Shown here: one piece after another, positions 57,107-64,000 of the stretch
Layout of the letters: every line of letters starts with the position of its first letter
Position numbering within the stretch: position 1 is the first letter of the stretch
The notes under the pieces: generated by a model
The model's input: only the letters and a program-made list of their open reading frames with translations
What the model was told of the DNA's origin: nothing
Databases searched by the model: none
Translations under genes and position numbers: made by a program
Assembly: GCA_949959185.1 (NCBI GenBank)
Contig: CATLIX010000001.1
Span: 62,001 to 126,000 of the forward strand
Direction of reading: 5' to 3'
Length of the DNA: 64,000 nucleotides
Source of the DNA: an uncultured Eubacterium sp.
Lineage (GTDB): Bacteria > Bacillota > Clostridia > Lachnospirales > Lachnospiraceae

Positions 57107-58153
57107 ATGAAGTTCATTCATATAGCAGATGTACATCTGGGGGCAAAACCGGATAAGGACAAACCCTGGGGAAAGGACCGGGAACAGCACAGCTGGCAGG
57201 CTTTTGCGGATGTGATTACCAAAGCCGGAGAAGAACAGGTGCAGCTTCTTCTGATAGCCGGAGATTTGTTTCATCGTCATCCCCTGCTGCGGGATTTAAA
57301 AGAAGTAAATTACCAGTTTTCCAGAATTCCCCAGACCCAGGTGGTCATGATAGCCGGGGAGCATGAGTATCTCAGCGATTATTCTTATTACGGCGCCTTT
57401 CCCTGGGGAGAAAATGTACATTTTCTGAAAGAAGAAAAAGTGGACTATGTGGAACTGGAGGGGCTTTGTACCAGAGTATACGGACTGAGCTATCATCACC
57501 GGAATGTTTATGAAAATCCCTTTCAGGGCATGATGCTGAAAAAGGACGATTACTGCAATATCCTTCTGGCTCATGGAGGCGACGAGGAACATATGCCCTT
57601 CCAGGTAAATGAGCTGGAATGCATGGCGTTTGACTATGTGGCTCTGGGCCATCTGCACAAACCCATGCAGATAACAGGACATAAGGCAGTGATGGCAGGG
57701 GCTTTGCAGCCGGTGGAGGCCGGCGATATGGGTGAGCATGGATATTTTATGGGAGAACTGGAAAAGGGCGCATGCAGCGTCACATTCTGTCCTATCCGTT
57801 ATTGTGAATATGTTTCCATGAATCTGAAAGTAAGCGAGGAAACCACCGGGGAGGCTCTGCAGGATGTGCTGGCGGAACAGATAAGAAAAGCGCCGTCCCA
57901 TCAGCTATTCCGGCTGGTGCTCACAGGTTCCGGCAATCAGGACAATTCCATTGACACAGAGGCTCTGGAGCATATGGAGCGGGTGGTTCAGGTTATGGAC
58001 CGGTGCCGGCCGGATTATGATTTCCGGCAGTTGAAACAGCGGTATAAAGAACAGATTCCGGGAAGGTATATTGAGACTCTGGAGGAGCTGCCGCAGGATG
58101 AAATTACCCGAAAAGCATTATACTATGGTGTGGAGGCTTTGTTGGCAGAATGA
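57107..58153 (+). CDS. Mre11/SbcD-like DNA repair exonuclease
   Basis: 348 residues. Calcineurin-type phosphoesterase motifs: HIADVHLGA (metal ligands Asp and His), LIAGDLFHRH, LLAHGGDEEHM and ALGHLHKPMQ. The third motif, normally GNHD/E, reads AGEHEYL, so Asn is replaced by Glu at a metal-binding place. It is the nuclease partner of the ATPase encoded next, with which it overlaps by four bases; the pair resembles YhaO/YhaN or SbcD/SbcC. AGGAG precedes the ATG at 57107. A repeat element ends 32 bases upstream. Confidence 0.85.
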   Translation: MKFIHIADVHLGAKPDKDKPWGKDREQHSWQAFADVITKAGEEQVQLLLIAGDLFHRHPLLRDLKEVNYQFSRIPQTQVVMIAGEHEYLSDYSYYGAFPWGENVHFLKEEKVDYVELEGLCTRVYGLSYHHRNVYENPFQGMMLKKDDYCNILLAHGGDEEHMPFQVNELECMAFDYVALGHLHKPMQITGHKAVMAGALQPVEAGDMGEHGYFMGELEKGACSVTFCPIRYCEYVSMNLKVSEETTGEALQDVLAEQIRKAPSHQLFRLVLTGSGNQDNSIDTEALEHMERVVQVMDRCRPDYDFRQLKQRYKEQIPGRYIETLEELPQDEITRKALYYGVEALLAE

Positions 58154-59802
58154 AGATTACAGAAATTCAGATAAAAAATTTTGGAAAACTCCATAATATC
58201 AATATCCGGCCCCTTCCGGGCATTAATGTGATTTACGGGGAAAATGAAACGGGAAAATCCACCCTGCAGCAGTTTATCACGGGCATGTTGTTCGGGATAG
58301 AGAAGCAGAAGGGGCCGGGAAGCCAGAATGACAGCTACCGTCAATATGAACCCTGGAACGACAGCTCCAGTTATTCAGGCGGCCTGAAATTTACGGTAGA
58401 TGGAAAACCGTTTTTTCTGGAACGGAATTTTTACCATAAGGAGCCCTCTGTAAAACTGGTAAATGAGCGGGATCTGGAAGAACTTTCCGTGGAACAGGGC
58501 GACCTGGAAATGCTTCTGGGAGGCATGAAAAAGGAAACCTATGAAAACACTTTCTGTATCCGGCAGGCAGAGGTGGAAACAGACCGGGAATTCTCGGATA
58601 TTCTTCAGAATTATTTTGTAAATACATCTCTGGGGCAGGAAGGGGGCGTGGATCTGACCGGCGCCCGGAAACGGTTGAAAGCCAGACAGGAGAAAGCCAG
58701 ACAGAAGCTGCAGGAGAAGAAGGAAGAACGGAAGAACCGGGAGGAAAAACTGCTGTTGGAAGAAAAACTGCTGAAAAAAGATGTGGAGCAGCTGAAAAAG
58801 CAGAAAAATGACGGTTACAAAGGTCTTATGCACAGGCCGGATGAAATCATTCCCCCGGAACATGACACCAATCAGATGGCAGAATATCTGCGGGATATCC
58901 GTCAGCAGAAACAGCAGAAGGATTATAAGATGCGTTTTGCCTTTTCTCTGTTTCTGATACTGGCGGCAGCAGGTGCAGGAATCTGGAACGGACTGGCTCA
59001 CGGCCTGTTTCAGGGCGCCGCCCCTGGATGGATTATTCTGGAAGCGGCCCTGTGTATACTGTTTCTTTTGGGCTGTACGGGCATGTGGTTCTGGCATAAG
59101 AAATCCAGGAATCTGAAACTGCTGCGCAGACAGCAGGAGGAGGAAGCCAGAGAACGGAACCAGTATACCTCCATGGAGCGGGAACAGCAGCGGTACAAAG
59201 AGCAGCAGGAAAAGCAGGCCCGGAAACAGGCGGTGGAAGAACTGCTGCAAATCCAGCTTCTGGAAAAACAGGCGGAGCTGATGAATCTGCAGGAAGAACG
59301 GCGGGAATGGAGGATTCCCTCAGAAGAAGAGCAGGAGTATGAACGTCAGGTTCGGGCATATGAGCTGGCGCTTCGGACGCTGGAACAACTGTCTCAGGAG
59401 ACGTATCAGGATACCAGAGCCAGGATGGAGCAGGAAATGTCTGAAATTCTGTCTGAGCTGACCAACGGGACATACAGAAAAATCGGTATGGACGCTCAGA
59501 TGAACCTGGTGGCCACAGCGGGAAAACGCAGGCTGTATCCCTGGCAGCTCAGCCGGGGAACCATGGAGCAGATGTACGTGGCGCTGCGGATGGGAGCAGG
59601 AGGATTTCTGACCAGAGAGGAGTCCATGCCGGTGCTGCTGGACGAGGTATTTGCAGCTTTTGATGAAAAACGTCTGGAAGGGGCCATGAAATGGCTGGGA
59701 AGGCAGAATGGACAGATTTTCCTGTTCACCTGTCAGAAACGTGAAATGGAGATTTTGGAACGGCAGGGAATCCCTTTTGGAAAAATTATGCTGAGCAGAT
59801 AA
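58150..59802 (+). CDS. YhaN/SbcC-like AAA ATPase with two membrane helices
   Basis: 550 residues. Walker A YGENETGKSTL (29-39), ABC-like signature LSRGT near 460, Walker B MPVLLDEVFAAFD near 500. Coiled coils flank two membrane segments at about 262-284 and 295-317 in place of the Rad50 zinc hook. This places the head domains in the cytoplasm near the membrane, as in the YhaN subgroup. It presumably powers the nuclease encoded just upstream in DNA end processing or repair. Confidence 0.85.
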   Translation: MKITEIQIKNFGKLHNINIRPLPGINVIYGENETGKSTLQQFITGMLFGIEKQKGPGSQNDSYRQYEPWNDSSSYSGGLKFTVDGKPFFLERNFYHKEPSVKLVNERDLEELSVEQGDLEMLLGGMKKETYENTFCIRQAEVETDREFSDILQNYFVNTSLGQEGGVDLTGARKRLKARQEKARQKLQEKKEERKNREEKLLLEEKLLKKDVEQLKKQKNDGYKGLMHRPDEIIPPEHDTNQMAEYLRDIRQQKQQKDYKMRFAFSLFLILAAAGAGIWNGLAHGLFQGAAPGWIILEAALCILFLLGCTGMWFWHKKSRNLKLLRRQQEEEARERNQYTSMEREQQRYKEQQEKQARKQAVEELLQIQLLEKQAELMNLQEERREWRIPSEEEQEYERQVRAYELALRTLEQLSQETYQDTRARMEQEMSEILSELTNGTYRKIGMDAQMNLVATAGKRRLYPWQLSRGTMEQMYVALRMGAGGFLTREESMPVLLDEVFAAFDEKRLEGAMKWLGRQNGQIFLFTCQKREMEILERQGIPFGKIMLSR

Positions 59803-59823
59803 AGACAGAAAACAGGACAGACT

Positions 59824-61908
59824 ATGAGTAAAAAGAAGAAAAAAAAGAAGAAATACCGTGTATTCTGGTTTTTTGCAAAACTCCAGATGCTGCTGCTTCT
59901 GCTGGTGGCAGGGGCTATGGCCTGGTATTATTACGGTGGCTATGCCCGGAAGGTGAGCGCATTGCAGCAGGAAGCCAGAATGCTTGTGCAGAAATCCAGC
60001 GAAGCTACTTTCCGCTCCGTACAGACCAGTCTGGTGTACGATACCAACGGAAAGCTGATTTCCACACTTAAGGGTGAAAAGGACGTATATTATCTGGAAT
60101 ATGAAGAGATTCCGGCTTATGCGGTGGCGGCCATGATCAGCATTGAAGACAAGAAATTTTACCGCCATAACGGTATTGACGTAAAAGCCATTATGCGGGC
60201 GGCCAAAGCTATGATAGAAAACGGAGAGGTAACCCAGGGAGGAAGTACCATTACCCAGCAGCTTTCCAAACTGATTTTTCTGACCCAGGAGCGCACCTGG
60301 GAACGTAAGATAGAGGAAATGTTCATTGCGGTGGGCCTGGAAAAGGTGTACAGCAAGGATAAAATTATGGAATTTTATCTGAATAACGTATATTTTGGAA
60401 ATGGCTATTACGGAATACAGGCGGCCGGCAGAGGGTATTTTAATAAGGACGCCAGGGATCTTTCCCTGTCTCAGATTGCTTTTCTGTGCGCCATTCCCAA
60501 CAATCCCAGCCTGTATGACCCGGTGACCAATATAGATAATACCATGAAGCGGCGGGACAGGATTCTGCATCAGATGTTAGAGGACGGGAAAATCAGCCAG
60601 ACCACCTGCCAGCAGGCCAGGACGGAACCAATTACTCTGAACCGGCCGGAAAAGACGAAAAACGACTATGTGGAAACCTACACATACCACTGTGCCATCC
60701 GGGCGCTCATGCAGCAGCAGGGCTTTAAATTCCGGACGGAATTTTCCTCGGAGGAGGAAAAGGCAAAATATAAGGAAGAATACGACGCGCTGTACGGGGA
60801 ATGCCAGAAGAATCTCTATACGGAAGGGTACCGGATTTATACTTCCATTGATCTGGATATGCAGCAGCAGCTTCAGGATGCGGTGGATAACGGACTGGCA
60901 GAATTTACGGAGCAGAACGAAGAAGGCATTTATGCATTGCAGGGCTCTGCTGTGTGCATTGACAATCATACAGGCTTTGTAAAAGCCATTGTGGGCGGAA
61001 GAAACCAGAACCTGCCCGGCTATACTCTGAACCGGGCGTATCAGAGCTTCCGGCAGCCGGGCAGCGCCATCAAACCTCTGATTGTGTATACGCCGGCTTT
61101 GGAGGGAAAGTACACTCCTGACACCATCGTGCAGGATGTCAGGACCGAGGAAGGCCCTTCCAATTCCAGCGGTTATTATGACGGGGATATTACCCTGCGG
61201 TATGCGGTGCAGACTTCCAAAAACACTGTGGCCTGGAACCTGCTGGAAGAAATAACTCCCCAGGAGGGGCTTTCCTATCTGAAAGAAATGAAGTTTTCCA
61301 GACTGGATGCCAAAGACAATCAGCCAGCCAGTGCGCTGGGAGGATTTACCAACGGGGTATCCGCGGTGGAGATGGCCTCCGGCTATGCCACCCTGGTTCA
61401 CGACGGCAAATTCCGGGAGCCCACCTGTATTACAAGAATTACCGATGCGGAAGATAATGTGATTCTGGAGACGGAAACGGAAGAAGTGGACGTCTATAAA
61501 ATGAACGCGGCCCGTATGATGACGGATATGCTGGTGTCTGTGATACAGGAGGGGACCGGCAGGGGCCTTGCACTGAGCAATATGCCCTCTGCCGGAAAGA
61601 CCGGAACCACCAACGACAACAAAGACGGATGGTTCGTGGGCTATACCAGCTATTATACCACCAGTGTGTGGGTGGGATATGATATGCCGCGGGAGCTGCC
61701 GGGGCTGTCCGGAGCCAGCTATCCGGGAAGTATCTGGCACACCTTTATGGAACAGGTGCACCAGGGGCTGGAACCGGTGGAATTCCTGCCCTATATAGAC
61801 GAGAGCAGGGCCCCTCTGGATAACGAGGAATATCTGGAAAGCCTGCAGAATGAGATGGAAGATACGGGCGAGGGGCCGGAGGATTTGCAGGAAGGAGCGG
61901 GGGAATAA
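59824..61908 (+). CDS. Class A penicillin-binding protein
   Basis: 694 residues. A very basic N-terminus (MSKKKKKKKKYR), one membrane helix (~17-37), a GT51 glycosyltransferase domain (EDKKFYRHNGID with catalytic Glu near 107; QGGSTITQQLSK), then a transpeptidase with SxxK (PGSAIKP, ~411), SxN (SKN, ~464) and KTG (AGKTGTTNDN, ~591). It polymerises and cross-links peptidoglycan. The acidic C-terminal tail is short. The start has a weak AGGACAG site 21 bases after the yhaN-like gene. Followed by an 18-base inverted repeat and a strong terminator. Confidence 0.95.
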   Translation: MSKKKKKKKKYRVFWFFAKLQMLLLLLVAGAMAWYYYGGYARKVSALQQEARMLVQKSSEATFRSVQTSLVYDTNGKLISTLKGEKDVYYLEYEEIPAYAVAAMISIEDKKFYRHNGIDVKAIMRAAKAMIENGEVTQGGSTITQQLSKLIFLTQERTWERKIEEMFIAVGLEKVYSKDKIMEFYLNNVYFGNGYYGIQAAGRGYFNKDARDLSLSQIAFLCAIPNNPSLYDPVTNIDNTMKRRDRILHQMLEDGKISQTTCQQARTEPITLNRPEKTKNDYVETYTYHCAIRALMQQQGFKFRTEFSSEEEKAKYKEEYDALYGECQKNLYTEGYRIYTSIDLDMQQQLQDAVDNGLAEFTEQNEEGIYALQGSAVCIDNHTGFVKAIVGGRNQNLPGYTLNRAYQSFRQPGSAIKPLIVYTPALEGKYTPDTIVQDVRTEEGPSNSSGYYDGDITLRYAVQTSKNTVAWNLLEEITPQEGLSYLKEMKFSRLDAKDNQPASALGGFTNGVSAVEMASGYATLVHDGKFREPTCITRITDAEDNVILETETEEVDVYKMNAARMMTDMLVSVIQEGTGRGLALSNMPSAGKTGTTNDNKDGWFVGYTSYYTTSVWVGYDMPRELPGLSGASYPGSIWHTFMEQVHQGLEPVEFLPYIDESRAPLDNEEYLESLQNEMEDTGEGPEDLQEGAGE

Positions 61909-61930
61909 GAGCAGGGATGCAGCATGTAGT

Positions 61931-61986
61931 TTGTATATATTATATGGTGTGACACGGATGGTCTGGATACCATATAATATATACAA
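61931..61986. repeat. 18-base perfect inverted repeat
   Basis: TTGTATATATTATATGGT (61931-61948) opposes ACCATATAATATATACAA (61969-61986) across 20 bases. There is no T-run. It could be a transcript-end hairpin or the footprint of a mobile element. 61987-62080 is AT-rich with no gene seen. Confidence 0.65.
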
Positions 61987-62080
61987 TGTCTGTGTTGGCA
62001 GTATATTGAAAAATCATACCGTATACCCAAATAGTTTGCATAAATTATAGAAACAATAAATACACATTATACTAAAAGTA

Positions 62081-62132
62081 TGAAAAATCCGTAAAGAATC
62101 GGTAAATCAAAAGATTCTTTACGGATTTTTCA
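62081..62132. terminator. Bidirectional terminator between PBP and permease genes
   Basis: 20-base perfect inverted repeat (62081-62100 with 62113-62132), 12-base loop, A-run left and T-run right; serves both convergent genes. Confidence 0.95.
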
Positions 62133-62134
62133 GC

Positions 62135-64000
62135 CTACAGATTCTCGTTTTTCAGCACATCAATGGTATTCCCTTTTTTTATCCTGCTCATGGAGTAAAG
62201 CATGGTCACAAACACCACCAGGAACACGCTGCCCACTGCGATGGCAATGCTGTACCAGGGAATGTAGAAGCTGGTGTTCAGTCCGTTGGAGATGGTATGG
62301 TAAATGTACCAGGTCACAAGGAAGGACACCGGAAGCCCGTAGAGCAGCCCCTTAAACCCGTAGAGCAGACATTCAAAGTTCATCATTTTCTGAAATCCTT
62401 TCGGGGTCATGCCCACCGATTTCAGCATGGCAAACTCCCGCCGCCGCAGATTGATATTGGTGGAAATGGTGTTAAATACGTTTGCCGCCGCAATCAGGGA
62501 AATCAGTGTGATAAACCCAAAGGCAAATACATTTACAACAGTCATCATGGCCCGGTCGCTTTCCACGCTGGCTGCATAGTCGTACAGACCGTCTGTGGGA
62601 AGGCCTCTGGAAATCAGGAGACTGCGCATGGCTTCGTAAGTTTCCGCGTGATTTTCGCACTGGAAATACAGAGTTCTGGTGACATGTTCGCCGGGCGGAG
62701 TTCCGGGAAGGTTCCAGTATTCCGTGTCAGGCTCCAGAGCGGAAAATACATCATCCATAAGGCTGTAAGGATAGAACAGCCGGGGATAATCATTCCCGGA
62801 GGCAAATAATGCGGGGGCCTGCGTTGCAGTGGCTCCTATGGCAAGGGGAATGGTCAGGCAGCTTTCTTCCAGTGAAAATGTCTCGGTTGTCTCGTTGTAA
62901 TAGTTCCAGCTTCTGCACTGAAGTTCTCCGGTAGCCGAATCAGTGGTCAGATAAGCGGAATCATAATCTTCCATCTGGCGTATCAGGTGCAGATTTATAC
63001 TGGCATGCCCGGAGTCGGAGAACAGGGAATGGTTGTAATATTTTCCGTCGTGGCCATTGTATTCCACCAGGGAATCCACAGCTACAGCAGCAGGTTTTTC
63101 CCCGTTAAAATAAGGGGCTTCCGGCAGATTCTGCTCTTTCAGGTAACTGCGAAATAAGTCATCCTCCAGGAAAATCAGTTTAAATTCGGTCAGCAGGGGT
63201 GCAGATTCCAGCCAGGTTTCGCCCCGCTGGGCAGCAGTCATTTTTCGGTATTCCCGGTATTCTTTGCTGACGGCAGCAGCGGGCAGGGAACAGGTGAAGT
63301 ACAGCTCGCTGCTGTAAAAGGCAGAATTTATATTATTTATTTCCTTCATCTCGGAGATAAGGGTATCTTCCGAATAGCCGGATTCCGGGTGAAGCCGGTA
63401 AATAATATCATAGCTGGAATCGGAAAGCACAGCCCTTATGGAATCGGTGAGATAACTGCACCAGCTACTGGCGGATATAAACAGCGCAATGCTTAAAAAC
63501 AGGGAAATTACCGTGGCACGGTACTTCTTCCGGTTGCGTTTGTAATTTTTGGCTGCCAGCATTCCCTCAAAACCAAACAGTTTTTCCGTAAGCCGGGAGG
63601 TTTTAACCTTGCCGGGACGGATGGAAATATCACCGGTCTGGCGGATGGAATCAATGGCTGATTTCTTTACGGCCCGTTTTACAGGAATCCAGGCGGAAAT
63701 CAGTATGGTCAGCATGGAAATGCCGATGGCAAGGGCAAGGGCCGGGAAGGACGGATGCAGTTCCAGTGAAACTTCTCCGGCCGGTCCCAGTGCCTGGATA
63801 AACCGGGCAGCTTCGTATCCGTATCTGCCGGCGTCGGGAATACCCAGGACGCTGGCAATCATGTCTTTTGTGAAAAAGAAAGTGACGCCGATACCCAAAA
63901 GCCCTGACAGGATACCCAGGGGAATACCGATACAGCTTAAAAACAATGCCTCAAATAATACGCTTCCCGTCAGCTGTTTTCGGGTGGCTCCGATGGAGGC
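62135..64000 (-). CDS. FtsX-like ABC transporter permease (5' end outside window)
   Basis: At least 621 residues; the frame is still open at the window edge (ASIGATRKQLTGSVLFEALF), so the N-terminus is missing. FtsX signature SIGATRKQL occurs near the visible start, a second core (REFAMLKSVGMTPKGFQKMM) lies near the C-terminus, and ~270 extracellular residues sit between. Two FtsX cores make it a MacB/BceB-like permease, as used in peptide-antibiotic export or resistance and lipoprotein work. The ATPase gene would lie beyond 64000. The ATG at 63946 is internal, not the start. Confidence 0.88.
   Translation of the reverse strand, partial: ASIGATRKQLTGSVLFEALFLSCIGIPLGILSGLLGIGVTFFFTKDMIASVLGIPDAGRYGYEAARFIQALGPAGEVSLELHPSFPALALAIGISMLTILISAWIPVKRAVKKSAIDSIRQTGDISIRPGKVKTSRLTEKLFGFEGMLAAKNYKRNRKKYRATVISLFLSIALFISASSWCSYLTDSIRAVLSDSSYDIIYRLHPESGYSEDTLISEMKEINNINSAFYSSELYFTCSLPAAAVSKEYREYRKMTAAQRGETWLESAPLLTEFKLIFLEDDLFRSYLKEQNLPEAPYFNGEKPAAVAVDSLVEYNGHDGKYYNHSLFSDSGHASINLHLIRQMEDYDSAYLTTDSATGELQCRSWNYYNETTETFSLEESCLTIPLAIGATATQAPALFASGNDYPRLFYPYSLMDDVFSALEPDTEYWNLPGTPPGEHVTRTLYFQCENHAETYEAMRSLLISRGLPTDGLYDYAASVESDRAMMTVVNVFAFGFITLISLIAAANVFNTISTNINLRRREFAMLKSVGMTPKGFQKMMNFECLLYGFKGLLYGLPVSFLVTWYIYHTISNGLNTSFYIPWYSIAIAVGSVFLVVFVTMLYSMSRIKKGNTIDVLKNENL

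Noticed and set aside
60577..61986. 469-residue frame antisense to the PBP gene
   Set aside because: Shadow frame opposite a full-length class A PBP with all motifs.

Overview
The window looks like the chromosome of an anaerobic gut Firmicute of the Lachnospiraceae/Clostridia type. The reasons are strong AGGAGG ribosome sites with many GTG/TTG starts, the clostridial order rpoB-rpoC-rpsL-rpsG-fusA-tuf, an ECF sigma/DUF4179 pair, a bile salt hydrolase with all its catalytic residues, NADP-type glutamate dehydrogenase, a HypB/FAD-iron-sulfur oxidoreductase/HypA cluster, and OmpR- and MocR-type regulators. This is inferred from protein character only; the species is not identified.

Layout. 1-2.3 kb: a promoter and a coupled P-loop ATPase + TPR protein of unknown job (possibly a conflict/defence pair). 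2.4-4.1 kb: ECF sigma factor and membrane DUF4179 protein. 4.2-18.3 kb: transcription/translation core (rpoB, rpoC, rpsL, rpsG, fusA, tuf). It has clear promoters, terminators and structured leaders, and between rpoC and rpsL lies a collapsed divergent permease/LysR pair. 18.3-19.4 kb: AT-rich stretch of remnants plus a PC4-like protein. 19.5-25 kb: gdhA, an orphan adenine methylase, bile salt hydrolase, tRNA-Pro(CGG) and bioY with a BirA-type operator. 25-32.1 kb: a decayed accessory zone. It holds a small independent transcript, an MFS pseudogene, a MarR gene running without a stop into citrate synthase, a three-gene McrBC cluster whose mcrC has an amber codon, and a ruined three-gene cassette ending in a SecB-like chaperone. 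32.2-36.4 kb: PepSY lipoprotein, nth, DUF1015 and a MocR regulator. 36.4-39.7 kb: an AT-rich two-gene unit with a large KGGVGR/ParA-like double ATPase and a small helical, possibly HEPN-like, partner. This is the best candidate here for an undescribed system. 39.9-42.8 kb: small alarmone synthetase, chemoreceptor, and a small four-repeat protein. 42.9-47.7 kb: a GntR regulator facing hypB-oxidoreductase-hypA across two matching operators. 47.8-51.9 kb: envelope glycan genes (GT2, YfhO-GtrA). 52-54.4 kb: two-component system. 54.5-61.9 kb: GreA-like, CsoR, GlpP, TcdA, SbcD/YhaN-like pair and a class A PBP. 62.1-64 kb: start-truncated ABC permease running out of the window.

The housekeeping genes look intact. 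Accessory genes show repeated loss (premature stops, frameshift, deletion junctions, lost stop codons), and at least two families of palindromic intergenic repeats are scattered between 25 and 57 kb.
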